A stretch of 64,000 nucleotides of DNA from Solen grandis (lineage: Eukaryota; Mollusca; Bivalvia; Adapedonta; Solenidae): the NCBI GenBank assembly GCA_021229015.1, contig CM037777.1:51532443-51596442 (forward strand), written 5' to 3'. Of this stretch, positions 41,809-56,800 are shown in pieces. A program made the position numbers and the translations under genes. The notes under the pieces are model-generated. The model was not told where the DNA came from, made no database searches, and saw only the letters and a program-made list of their open reading frames with translations. Each line of letters begins with the position of its first letter. Position 1 is the stretch's first letter.

Positions 41809-44800
41809 CTGAAACAGGGGCCAGAATACCAATTTACTATAGCAACCAGTTTAAAAATTTATTTCTTTTACAGCAACTGAACAGAAAATGATATGGTTTA
41901 CAACACAAGCTGTCTGTAAGGCAGTGCGTGCGACTATTTTGCCGCTTATTATTTAAAGTTATATGAACCAAAAGGTTGTAATTTGTATCAAATTTGGTCA
42001 AGGATTATCTAACTTGTTTGTTTAATGTCCCTGAAGACCTTAGTAAAGTATCCAATCAATAAGGATAGCAGGTTACTAAAATGTATACGTCATAGCAAAA
42101 ACCTTAACCAAAATTTCTACTTTAAAAGGGGCCTTAACTTACATTGAAATGATTCAAAAGTCATCTACCATTATGATTTGATGGCCTGGACACATAAATG
42201 AAGTTTCAAGTCAACCCCATAACAGATTGCTGATATACCAGTTGTTGCATGCAAAATTTAAACCCTAACTTCAAAGACAAAAAAGGGGCCATGATTTTGT
42301 ATTAAGTTTGATCAAGAGTTCTCATACTTGTTTTTTTTCTTTTTTTTGTTTTTTTTTTAATGCTACTGAAGACCTTAGTGAAGTATTAAATCAATAAGCA
42401 TAGTTAGTTACTTTGATGTATGCATCCTAATAAATTGCATGCAAATTTTTATCCCAATTACTTGCACACAAAACCTTTAAAAACAAGCATTCTGAAAGTA
42501 TTGCTTATTGTACTAAGTCCCCTACCGGCAAATAGAAAACTAAGACACACCCCCCCCCACCCCCTGCCCCTCTTTACACTGCAAACGAGTCAATAATTTG
42601 ATCAATACTTTTAACAAAAGTCAAAACGACAATAAATATCAAAACGTCCAGAAAACTGCTATCTTAAAGAAATTTTCTAATTAAGTCAAAGGATCGTCAA
42701 AAATCAGTGCACAAAACTCAAACCTGATCTGTAACTAATGGTGGTAGACTCACATACCAAATGTTAGATCAATATCTGCAAGCGTTTAGAAAAAAAAGTC
42801 TGGAAAACTGCTATTTTAAAGAAGTAATCTAAGTTTAAGGCCTGTAATTTCGTCAAAGATCAGTGAACTGGAACGAAACTCGAACTTGATCTCTAACTCA
42901 TGATGATAGACTCAAATACCAAATATTAGATCAATATCTGCAAGCATTTACAAAAAAAAGTCCGGAAAGCATGTGTGATGGACTGACTGGCAGACAGACA
43001 CAGTGCAAACATATAGTTCCCTTCGGCGATGCTGGTAGGAGACTTATTAGGAGGTTTGATTGATTCCTTGAATACGTTGAATCTTTGAGTTTTTTGCCTA
43101 TCTCATCTGACCTTGAGGAATCACAAGACCACGGTATCAGATGCAATTTCAAATCAGTACTACTGATTCTATCTATTTATCTATCTATCTATCTATCTAT
43201 CTATCAATTAACCTACCTTTCAATGAACACACACAACTTCATGCCTTTTTGCAGAGTTGATGGATAATTGAATGTCTGTTGAATAGAAAAAGCAGGAAGT
43301 GATTAAATTTGATGACATTTTCACATTTTCAAGCTTTAGAAACATTTATAAAAAATACTTAAGATTCCATTTGCATACAGGAACCATATCTATAAATCAA
43401 TTATGCATAAATATGGACAGTATTGCATTTTCTGGTAATTTAAATGCAAGTCTAGGTTTAAAACACTTTTTTCTAACAAATCTCATTTCACTAACTGTAC
43501 CTTTTTTCAAGGAATTGTTTTCTATTCATGACTTTTTGTTTGTTTTGTTGGGTTTAACATCCCATTGACAGTATTTCAGTCATTTGGAGACTATGTCTAC
43601 TTGAGACAGATATAGTGCTGCCACACTGCAGTATCACGCCATAGACGTGTGGCATGACTCACATTATCCTGACTCCAGGCCAACCAGTCCTGGAACTACC
43701 CTTATATGCTGAACATCAAGCAAGGGAGCTATACCAGGGAGGGTACCCACATTTTTTTCGACTTTGGTATGTTGCGGCAGGGGATTGAACCCACAACCTC
43801 CAAATGCTCTAACCACTCGGCCACAGGGGACGGTTCGTGACGTTCGCACTACTAATAAACAGTACATGTGTCCTTGACAATGTCAACCAATAATCACATG
43901 ATATTCCAGTGCAGCTATTGGACAATATAATAATCTAATTTGAATATCTTTATCAACAATGGAAAGATCCATAGGATTTTTCTCTACCAGCAGGTAGATA
44001 CATATACTTACTGGGCTCTTTGGATAACGGAGGAGAAACTTGGCATGTTTCTCTTTGGCTTCAACAGACACCTGATAGTTGCCAACCTTCAGCCAGTATT
44101 TGTCCACCAGCCTTAAGTTTTTGAACACCTCCAAACACAGCATGGCCTGAAAGCATGAGCACTACCATTACATACTGACTGATAGCACACACACTACATA
44201 TATTACCATCTCTGGTCTATGTAAACTTTGATCCACAAACACCACCACACCGGGGAAAAAACATATACATGTAAACCAATTTGATGAATAGGATTTTTTT
44301 TTAAATTCTAGACATGGAACTGTGAACCAGTAGGTGGGGGAAATCCTGCTGAAGATAATTTACAACAGGGGATCTTTTGAAGTAGCAAGGCTGTACTACA
44401 CAGTCATCCCTCTGAATATTATGCCTGCCCTCCTTATCTCTTAGCCCCTCCCACAACCAGCTTCCTACACCTTTTTACTACTTAGCCCTTCCCACTGCAA
44501 GCCTTTTACACCTCCCTACTTCTTAGCCCCTCCCACTGCCAGCTTTCTACACCACAAAAAACATTCTTGTGTGTCTTGAAAGTGTTGTTGGAACACACTC
44601 ACTAATATAAAATAGACTCAATTCCTTATCACTTATATATGAAAGGTTTACATGTCTATATACAAATGTATGGCCAAACACACCAATGAAAGGGATTTAC
44701 ATTGTGTGCATATGGTTTTCAATTTTTGTGAAGATAAAAAAAGTTATTAAAAAAAATATATAATGTTTCAAACATGTTTGCAATTGTCCTGTAAATTGCT

Positions 44801-47800
44801 ATACATACTCCAGAGTGTCCCGTTGTCTCATTCAAGTGAATTATCTCACATATTAATGTATACTGCACTGAACTAATATAAGAAAGGAAAATTGCACTAA
44901 AATATTTTCATCAATACTGGGTCAAGTTTCAAACTGGTTGATAGTAAAACTCTACCTTCTCCGGTTTTGAGTCCGGCACCACAGATGGCAACTCCTCTGC
45001 CTCCCCACTGGACTCAAGGATTGACACGGGCAGTCTGCAGTACATGGGGTCAAGGTCATACTTTGCCACATAAATGACTTCATCATTCTATACTGGAGTA
45101 CAACTTGATTTCCTATTAGCATATGTTTTGGGAATAACTTTGTACTATCATATTAATTTTGTACATTTATAAAATATGTAATTAAGTTCTTATAACAGTG
45201 TTATCCTTAATTAGACAATTAGACCAGTGCAGATCAAATTAATTTCACTATAAGGGAGCAGTGGTCCAGTGGTAGGACACATGCTTTGGGATTAAGAGGT
45301 CTCAGGTTTGAGTCTGCCAGGGACACTGCTAATTTCCTTGAGAAAGAAATTTACCCACTTTGTTTTACTTCACAGGTGTAAATGGGTACTGAGAGGGTGG
45401 TATGATACCATGACACTATAATGGGGACTGAGAGGGTGGTATGATGCCATGACATTATAATGGGGACTGAGAGGGTGGTATGATGCCATGACACTATAAT
45501 GGGTACTGAGAGGGTGGTATGATGCCATGACACTATAATGGGTACTGAGAGGGTGGTATGATGCCATGACACTATAATGGGTACTGAGAGGGTGGTATGA
45601 TGCCATGACATTATAATGGGGACTGAGAGGGTGGTATGATGCCATGACATTATAATGGGTACTGAGAGGGTGGTATGATGCCATGACATTATAATGGGGA
45701 CCGAGAGGGTGGTATGATGCCATGACACTATAATGGGGACTGAGAGGGTGGTATGATGCCATGACATTATAATGGGGACCGAGGGGGTGGTATGATGCCA
45801 TGACACTATAATGGGGACTGAGAGGGTGGTATGATGCCATGACACTATAATGGGGACTGAGAGGGTGGTATGATGCCATGACACTATAATGGGGACCGAG
45901 AGGGTGGTATGATGCCATGACACTATAATGGGGACTGAGAGGGTGGTATGATGCCATGACACTATAATGGGGACTGAGAGGGTGGTATGATGCCATGACA
46001 CTATAATGGGGACTGAGAGGGTGGTATGATGCCATGACACTATAATGGGGACTGAGAGGGTGGTATGATGCCATGACACTATAATGGTACTGAGAGGGTA
46101 GTATGATGCCATGACACTATAATGGGTACTGAGTTCTGCTTTAAATTTTAATTCATATAAATGAAGATTGCATATTATTCGAGAAATAACAACATATTAT
46201 TACTATTACCCCAACTTGATTTTTAATTCATACATAGAACTTTAATATCCTAAAAGATGAGCACAGAACCTCCATTTTGGGGATAAAAAATATTTACATT
46301 TTTACATAACAGAGGTCAAATTTGATCCCATTATCTGAGAAAAGATATTTACCAATCATTATATAAAAATATACTTAACAATACAAGAGGGCCAAGATGG
46401 CCCTGTGTCGCTCACCTGAGTAAGATGGCTGTGTTAGGCATAATGACAAAAAATCTAGCATCTAAAAGTGTTTTTCTAACATTTGACTAAGTGACCTACA
46501 TATTGATCCTACCTGAATTTGCACTCAACTGGGAATTCATGCAGTCATCATTCATATTAAGTTTAATGAAGACTGGGACAAAAATGTAGGCCTCTAGAGT
46601 GTTCACAAGGTTTTTCTTAGATTTGACCTGGTGACCTAGTTTTTGACCTCACCTTACCCATTTTCGAACTCATCCAAGATATCATATAGACAAACATCCT
46701 GACTAAAATTTATGAAGATTAGGCCAAAACTGTGGCCTGCAGAGTGTTCACAAGGTTTTTCTAAGATTTGACCTGGTGACCTAGTTTTTGACCCCACCTT
46801 ACCCATTTTCGAACTCATCCAAGATATCATATAGACAAACACCCTGACTAAGTTTCATGAAGATTGGGCCATAACTGTGGCCTGTAGAGTGTTCACAAGG
46901 TTTTTCTAAGATTTGACCTGGTGACCTAGTTTTTGACCCCACATGACCCAATTCGAATCATCCGAGATATCATGTAGACAAACATCCTGACCATGTTTCA
47001 TGAAGATTGGGCTAAAACTGTGGCCTCTAGAGTGTTACAAGGTTTTTCAGATTTGACCTGGTACCTAGTTTTTGACCCCACATGACCCAATTTCGAAATC
47101 ATTTGAGATATCATGTAGACAAACATCCTGACCAAGTTTCATGAAGATTGGGCTAAAACTGTGGCCTCTAGAGTGTTCACAAGGTTTTTCAGATTTGACC
47201 TTTGACCTATTTTTTGACCCCACATGACCCAATTTCGAACTCATCCGAGATATCATGTAGACAAATATCCTGACCAAATTTTATGAAGATTAGGCTAAAT
47301 TTGTGGCCTCTAGAGTGTTCACAAGGTTTTTCTAAGATTTGACCTCTTGACCTATTTTTTGACCCCACATGACCCAATTTCGAACTCATCCGAGATATCA
47401 TGTAGACAAATATCCTGACCAAATTTTATGAAGATTAGGCTAAAACTGTGGCCTCTAGAGTGTTCACAAGGTTTTTCAAGGATTTGACCTAGTGACCTAG
47501 TTTTTGACCCCACATGACCCAATTTCGAACTCATCCGAGATATCATGTAGACAAACATCCTGATTAAGTTTCATGAAGATTGGGCCAAATTTGTGGCCTA
47601 TAGAGTGTTCACAAGGTTTTTCTAAGATTTGACCTCGTGACCTAGTTTTTGACCCCACATGACCCAATTTCGAACTCATCTGAGATATCATGTAGACAAA
47701 TATCCTGACCAAATTTTATGAAGATTGGGCCAAAACTGTGGCCTCTAGAGTGTTCACAAGCAATTGTTGACGACGGACGACGGACGACTGACGACGCACG

Positions 47801-50800
47801 ACGGACAAAAGGCGATCACAAAAGCTCATCCGAGCACAAGTGCTCAGGTGAGCTAATAAAAATATAATAAACCAACTTTTCAATTAAAAGAATTGCCCTT
47901 CATGACTAGCCCCTTCACTGACTTACCTGAGCATTGCTCGAGGTAAAAATTGTTTCCTATACCCCGATCACTGCTTGGGATAATGACGTATATATTGAGA
48001 ACAAATACCATCTACGGGAGGCAACTCAATTACATTAAATGTAAAGGCTATACAGACTTAATGTTCATGAACTGTAATTTTGGTTATGTGACATAAAATG
48101 GCAACCATCTGTTGATTTTTATCCGAAGACAAACTGTTTTCGAACAATTTTCCCCGGTATATTGCGTGCATTTATATAAAACAGTGTAGGGGTTAGATAT
48201 CAGTAATATTTAATTTTCTCAACATGACATGACAACAACAGTGAAGATTTGACTGACTACCCACCTGTGTTGGTAGCTGCTTTTCTCAGACATTTCACTA
48301 GAGATGCCAAACAAGATCTTCATGTCATCTTCCTTATATGTACGTCCTGACTCCAGGGACGTCCATTCCACAATGACCATGTCCGGTAGTTGATCTGTAG
48401 ACAAAATCGCATTAACCCATTACCATATAAGGGATTTGACCTTTGAACCCAGCATAAAACCATGCAGATTCATTCATCTAAACATTTATATTTACGTCAA
48501 TCACAATACAACTCATGTCAATACCTCTAGAGAGTTTCTGGTTTATAACAGGGCTTCCTGCCTGGGAAGGACTTGAAGTTTGTTTCTACCTTACAACCAA
48601 AATAACTTACAGGTCTATCAGGTTTACACCATTTCCTACTTATTAGTATATTTAAAATATGAGAGCCTGGCCTAGTCATACCATTTTATACCTTGATGTA
48701 AAACGACCAATGTGAGGGATACAGGGTAAAATCTAATTTCTAAGCTATTGCAGTGCAAGAAGGGTACAGTGGTCAAGTGGTAGTGTACTTCTCCTTGATT
48801 GCAGGTCTGAAGATTGGGTTTAAGCTCTGTTTGAGGCAAGATTCTTTCATGCAGGTCTGAAGATTGGGTTTAAGCTCTGTTTGAGGCAAGATTCTTTCAT
48901 GCAGGTCTGAAGATTGGGTTTAAGCTCTGTTTGAGGCAAGATTCTTTCATGCAGGTCTGAAGATTGGGTTTAAGCTCTGTTTGAGGCAAGATTCTTTCAT
49001 GACCATGCCAAGAAGGATTAATTGTGAGTTGTAAGAAAAATGCTTCTTCAAATAGTCGAGATTTTGTCTTATCCACAGGCTTTTATATTGTAATAATGAC
49101 CTAACAGCAAAGTCAAATCACAGTATATTTCAGTGAAATGTATTTCTTTAACTACATAATATATACAGCCATAGTCAAGTGATGTTTTTTTATTATTTCT
49201 TTTCTACTACACTTATAATTTTGAAAGCTACCAGTACATAATATATAGCCATGGTCAAGATTTGGTGTAAAAAAAATATGACCAAGAAAGATGAAGGCAA
49301 ATGTGTCATTTGGTTTCCTCCAAAAGCAAAAATGACACTTATGTAACAATTGGAGTCTGATTAATACCATATCAACAAACACAAAAATAATTAATAAATT
49401 TTACTGAAATAAATAATTTCAAGCCTTATGAAAACTGCTTGAGTTCAGCATCTACCTTGTTTGCGGATGAAGTTTTTCAACCAGTTTTTCTTCTGTTGGA
49501 TGATACCAAAATATGTGTCACTACCATCCTTTGTACCACACTGTACCTATAGGAGGAAAACCAAATAAACCATATACTAAGATATCAAATATCTCATAAA
49601 ACTTGAAATATAATAACAGTAATATAGAATACATGTTTGAGATAATATCTTGACACTATAATCACTATACACCCATTGCAATTTTGTGTCAAAGGTCAAT
49701 GAAACAACTGAAAGTAAATTCAATTCCATCTGTTTTTTTTTGTTGTTGTCGAAGTTATATTAATGATTATATTGGTTAATCAATCATTACAAATTGAGGC
49801 AGTTTTATGTAATATTAATTTCTCATGACATATGTAACTGATTCTTCAGAAACCAATATTACAACATCAGGAAACAGATCACTGTTACAATAAGAAGAGG
49901 ATGATCCCAGCCTATGGACATTTCCAATGTTTACATATGTATGCAAATTAGATAGTCAAATTAACCAATCACTATACAGATATCATATGACTGGTTTTAC
50001 AACAGGAAGACGTTGATGCAACCATTATTACTGTATACTACGAACATGAAATGTATTAACCCTTTCCCTCATATAGACTCATTTTGACGCACTCAACAGG
50101 TACCACATAAAGCCTGATCTGCAGAAAACCGCAGTAAAACCTTACCAAATTTAATTATAAAGTCCTCATTTCAAGACCACTGAGGAGCAGCGAACAGCAT
50201 AAAACCTGATCAGCATGCGAGTTACTCGCAGGCTGATCTGGTTTTATGCTGTTCGCATATGTCTTTTCATGGTGTCCTCTATGAGGGAAAGGGTTAAAAG
50301 CCCTTTTTACATGCAAAATGTCACAACGGCAGGTCAGGATTTGAGGGGGTTGAGACTCAACTGGTGTAAGGCACCTTATCATCTAACTGGGAGTCTCATC
50401 TATATATTATCTAAGTATTGCAGCTTGCAGGTTTGTTAATATAAACATGACTGAAGTTAAAGTTGACTTTAGGATGATCTGATTTATTATATACTCCTTA
50501 GATAAAAGTAAAACTTCACCAACTTTGGAAAGAATTAAAAATATGGAATGAAAATGCGAACTCTGGATAAAATTGGACAAAATATTAATTTACAAGGTGC
50601 CCTGTCCAATGTTTTGTGCATATAGGATACAGAAATCAAAAGAGACCTGTTAGTTTGAACAATTTTAGCAGCTCAATATAATCTGAAGAATCAATACATT
50701 TCAAAACATATTCTCTGATTAAAGCAACTATTGTACAAATTCTGTGCTGTGCCTTATCCATATGCCTAGCATTTGGAATTTACAGAACAAATACCGATGC

Positions 50801-53800
50801 AAGAGTACCCCATGTGGATGCCAATGGTCCTCTGTTTTTTGTTTTGTTTTTTTTAATAAGGGGAGAAGATTTGATCAAAATGGATGTAAGAGTTATGGCC
50901 CTTGATGGGAATGTAACCCTTAAGATAATGAACAGGTGTGTGAAGTTTGATGTCAGAAGGATTAATAGTTTTGAAGTTATAGCCAAGGTTAAAATTTTTA
51001 ATGAAAACTAACCCAAAGACAACAACATCAGAGTGATGACTATACCTCGACATTTTTTTCTTTTAAAAACTGAGCTAACAACACAGTTAATAATATGGAC
51101 CCCAAGTCCTAAACCTGTTACCTCATGAATATGCATGTATGACTTGATGAATACTAAATGACTTAACTTAAAATGGGTCTCTCTTTGCGTGCAGACTCTG
51201 TACAATCTAAGCTGTACTATTATATTAGAAAACAGAAGAGAACCTGATCAAACAGCCCTGGAGGGAGGTAAACGAGGTGAAGTGTTAATTCATTGATGTC
51301 ATATCATTACAGGACAGTCCAATATAACATGGTAACTAGGTCTGGATACTTTATGATGGATCTGCACTGTGTATATCATAGAACTGACAGCAGATCATGG
51401 GAAGGATGATCAATGTTGGAGGACATAATACCTCAATAGTAGAAAAATTAATTCAGATTCAGATTTTGTAATATAAAGTCTCTGAACTGGAAATTTGAAT
51501 ATTTCCTCTAAATAAGACAATTAAACACTAACACTTAAGAATGTGTGATGAGAGACCACAGCACTGGTTCCACAAACCTTCAGGAGAAAATGCTCATATT
51601 CACATACACGAAATCCCTTATTTTTGGACATAACAATAAAATCTCATATAGACCCATTTGGACATATTTGCTAACAGAGCAGCCCCAGATCAGACAGGTC
51701 TTTCCAGGAGCTGTCTGATCAGGGTCACCTCTGTTTGCTTATAAAACATTGTAGCTCAGATTCAACGCAGTCTGCATGGCAAAGAAAAAAAATCCTTTGT
51801 TTCATATACCATATAAAGTTCAGTCAATTAACAATCATCAACTCATAAATTAACATATTAGTCACAGTTCAAAGTAGCCTAATTAAGATGATTTTTTTTA
51901 AAGGACCCCAAACTGCCACACTTCCTCACCTTGAAGCCAACTGGGTCCTTCTTGGGATTGTGAAGGACCAGCCAACCACTATACTCATTCCCCAATCTGT
52001 TTAACTTCACCTTTTCACCCGGGCTGTAACAAAACAAAAAGCCATCATTATCATTGCCACTACAAACATCATCATCATCATCATCATCATCATCACCACT
52101 ATAATCATCATCATCACCACTATAATAATCATCATCACCACTATAATCATCATCACCACCACTATAATCATCATCATCATCATTATAATCATCATCACCA
52201 CCACTATAATCATCATCATCATTATCATTATAATCATCATCACCACCACTATAATCATCAGCACAACTATAATCATCATCACCACCATTATAATCATCAT
52301 CATCATCATCATCATCACCACTATAATGATCATCATCACCACCACTATAATCATCACCATCATTATAATCATCAGCATCACCATCATTATAATCATCACC
52401 ATCATTATAATCATCACCATCATTATCATCATCATCATCATCATCATTATAATCATCAGCATCACCATCATTATAATCATCACCATCACTATAATCATCA
52501 GCATCACCATCATTATAATCATCAGCATCACCATCATTATTATCATCACCATCACTATAATCATCAGCATCACCATCATTATAATCATCAGCATCACCAT
52601 CATTATAATCATCACCATCACCATCATTATTATCATCACCATCACTATAATCATCAGCATCACCATCATTATAATCATCAGCATCACTATAATCATCAGC
52701 AACACCATCATTTTAATCATCAGCATCACCATCATTATAATCATCAGCATCACCATTATTATAATCATCAGCATCACCATCATTATAATCATCACCATCA
52801 TTATAATCATCACCATCACCATCATTATAATCATCAGCATCACCATCATTATAATCATCAGCATCACCATCATTATAATCATCAGCATCACCATCATTAT
52901 AATCATCAGCATCACCATCATTATAATCATCACCATCACCATCATTATAATCATCACCATCATTATAATCATCAGCATCACCATCATTATAATCATCAGC
53001 ATCACCATCATTATAATCATCACCATCATTATAATCATCACCATCACCATCATTATAATCATCAGCATCACCATCATTATAATCATCAGCATCACCATTA
53101 TTATAATCATCAGCATCATCACTATAATCATCAGCAACACCATCATTATAATCATCAGCATCACCATCATTATAATCATCAGCATCACCTCATTATAATC
53201 ATCAACATCACCAACATTATATTCATTTCTTGCACCATCATTATAATCATCAGCATCACCATCATTATAATCATCAGCATCATCATTATAATCATCAGCA
53301 TCACCATCATTATAATCATTAGCATCATCACTATAATCATCATCACGGCCACTTTAAGTAGTTTGCTAGGACCTCGTAACGTTCATTTCTTGACTTCAAT
53401 ATATCCCGCCAAGCTTATGAAGCATAAATTGCAATGAACATAAATTTTACTTATTTTTCTGGCAGTCAAGTGTCCTGCAATGAATTGAATGACACATGTT
53501 TTTTTTGCTCTTTCTACTATATCAGAACCATAAAATCCAAATACAAGAACTTTGAATCAACAAGTAAAAAACAAAAAAGCAAGAACCTTTAATGACCTTT
53601 TTAGGTGCAAAGCACTGGTCCAAGCAAGGAATCAACTAGATGGACTGGCAACTCATATATAATTTATTTCTCAAGCAATGTAAAAAATGAAATAGGAAGT
53701 GAATGAAAACTAACACTGATTGTAAGAGAGTCAATTAAGATATACTGACCTTATCCAGAGATTTCCATACTTGTATGTTGCAAAGGCTGGAGGAACCATG

Positions 53801-56800
53801 GTACGCTGTAACACAATCAAAGGGTAAATGTAAAATTGGTGGGAACACTTCTCAAAAATCTCATTTCAAGTCTGAAAGTCATAAGAATTTTCGTAAACTT
53901 TGCATGATTATAAAGACTTACACTAGAAACAAATCTATGGGGAAAAAATGGGGGTCACTATTCTACTTTTTGAGTTATCTGCCCTTGAATGTAAGTTTTT
54001 TGCTCTTTTCTGTCATTTTCAAGGCAGATAACTCAAAATCAAGCTTATCAATACCTTATTTTATTTCACATTATTGTTTGGTGTTTCATTTTAGGTCATT
54101 ATGCAAAGTTAAAAAAAAAATCTATTCAACAGACTTTTCACTATGCTTCAACAAATACTGTGTTTTTCTGGAAAATATTAAGAATATTTCTATAGATTGG
54201 CATATGTGACTATAGTATAAAATCTGTTGCACAGAATTTCTAAAACGTTTACACAGTGATAGGGCATCTAGTACAAAGAATTAAGTTGAAATTAAATGAG
54301 GTGCTGCTAGCCCATAATATTGAGTTATTTGTCCTAGAAAATGACAGAAAAAAGCAATATACACACTTTCAGGGGCAGATAACTCAAAAAGTAGAATTGT
54401 AGACCCCCAATTTTTTTCCAATATTTTTTTTTCTAGTGTAGTTCTCTATAATAACGCAAAGTTTAAGAAAATTCTCATGGCTAGTTTTAATTTTCCTTTT
54501 TTGCCTATATAGTAAAAAACTGTATTGGGCGCAATGCCTTAAGACAAATATAGTGCTGCCATCCTGCAGTATCACAACATAAACATGTGGCATGACATCA
54601 CACCCAGTCATATTATCTTTGTGTATATCTTGCATATATACTTATATACTTTGGTATATCATGGTCAGAGAGTCATGATCTTTAATATCTGACTGGTCTA
54701 CAAACATTAAGTTGAATTAAGTAAATTAAGATCACATTCTTTTTCTTGTTTTGTGATATACACAGAAACTGTGTCACTCACCTGTTCCTCATTTTTTGGT
54801 ATCCACAGCTCCTTCTCGATTATCTCCACTGACTCCCCAGTAGAATGGAGTCCGATACATGGGTAGAAGCCCAGACGACTTGGATTCAAATTCAGTTCAA
54901 TCATTTTCTCACCATTTTTTCGGAAAAATCCCTTGTTTTTGTCAAAGTCCACATAGAAAGACATTATATCACCCTCCTGGCAACCTTTGGTTCTTCGTGT
55001 TGGACTGCCTGACTCCAGAAATATCCTGTAATAAAGTACTGCCTTATGTGTTGTTGTAAGAATTAGGCTGAGTTTCCTTGGAGTTAAAAATATATCTGGC
55101 TGAAATGCAATAAGTGAGGTGTATCTTTAATTGAAAACTGTCTCTACAGAAATAAAATAAATTCATAGATAAGACAGTAATGGCAAAAATCTAAGAAATT
55201 CTTGGACAACCCTTGCATAAATTATCGGTAAACATGGTGAAATCGCCTTCCTTCCCCTATGTTTAACAAGCGCTTATTTCTATAAAATCTATTTATATGA
55301 TTACTCTAATGACTAATACAGGCCAGAACCCATTCCAATATCTTTCAGAATATTGAACAATACTGAGGCAACTTACCCGCCATCATCGGCATGGTAACCA
55401 ATAGACTGTGCAGACCAGCCAGGCTGTCTGTTTGGTGCATAGTTTGATGGAACAAGTCCCATTGCAATGGTTCCCTTCTTACCAGTGGACAAAACACCTG
55501 AAGTACAAAATTAAATATGACATTATGACCTCCTATTCAATCCTCACTACATGTTTTTCTTCTAAAACTCTATAAGAGAACTAGAACTAGTGATTAATAC
55601 CCCCCGATGTCTTCTTGCATTCATTTAATGTGAGTGTAGGATGGGACAGGATGTGACATGGCATGATAAACATGACTCCTGTGAAGTGGGGCTGTAATGA
55701 CAGTAACACTGACCAATGATCCCAGAAGTAAGATAAGAAAGGAAAACCAGAACCAAACCAGATGCTACAGTGCAGTAAACAAAGTAAAATCTGGCAATTT
55801 CATATAAAGGGCCTAACTCCTAACCTACCATAATTAGCCGAAATCAGTCAAAATTGAAAAGGACCAAGACATTATGACTATATCATAACTGATCTTGGTC
55901 AGGAGATTATGAATATCAACATTATCATGAGGTTTGAAATAATTGCTGAGGGAATGAAGATGCTAGAGTATAAATAGACTGTTTCTTTATATTTTAAGGG
56001 CAATAACTCCTGACAAATTGGCTGATATCAGCCATAATGACAATTGGCCTAGAGAATACGGCTAAAAAGTTATAAACATTGTCATGAAGTTTGAAGATGA
56101 TTGCTTAAGAAATAAGAATGCCAGAGTATAAACAAACTAATTGTAGACAACAGATGGACGGAATGAGGACCGACATTTAAAGATCCTATTAGCTCACCCT
56201 TAGCACATGTTCTGGTATGCTTAAAAGGAAGCAAGAGCACCACATGCGAGTGCCAATGCTCGTCTGTTTTTGCCAATGTTACATATTTTTGATAAACATT
56301 TAAACAAGAGGCCCATGATAACCCTAATCGCTCACCTGAGATAAACAGGTTGACCCAAGGAACATCTGTACCAATTTATTTTAAAATCTGGCCAGTAGTT
56401 TTGAAGAAGATGATTTTTAAAGTTTTCATATTTTTTTTCTTTTTGTTGCCATGGCAACCAGAGTTCTATATGGATCAAGTTTATTTTAGGAACTTTTGTG
56501 AAGGTTGACCCAAGGATCATTCCTGCCAAGTTTAATCAAATTCTGTGGTTTCAGTGGAAATTTTTATTAAAGTTTTCCCTATATACATATAAGGCAAATA
56601 AGCCCCGCCCCTGGCGGCCATGTTTTTTACAGATCGGAATAATTTTAGCAACTTTGGTAGAGGTTGACCCAAGGAACATCTGTACCAATTTATTTTAAAA
56701 TCTGGCCAGTAGTTTTGAAGAAGATGATTTTTAAAGTTTTTTTTTTTTTCTTCTTTTTGTTGCCATGGCAACCAGAGTTCTACATGGATCAAGTTTATTT

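Noticed and set aside
45351..46112. 253- and 234-codon open frames with a 13-residue period on the - strand
   Set aside because: They are translations of the 39-base minisatellite in two frames. The unit simply lacks stops; there are no splice or start signals.
46654..47712. Set of 62-71-codon - strand frames with similar peptides
   Set aside because: They are successive internal repeats of family 1 copy D, not a gene family.
52007..53198. 393-codon (-) and 290-codon (+) open frames
   Set aside because: Low-complexity CATCAT array read on both strands. The true coding part is only the exon 51930-52023.
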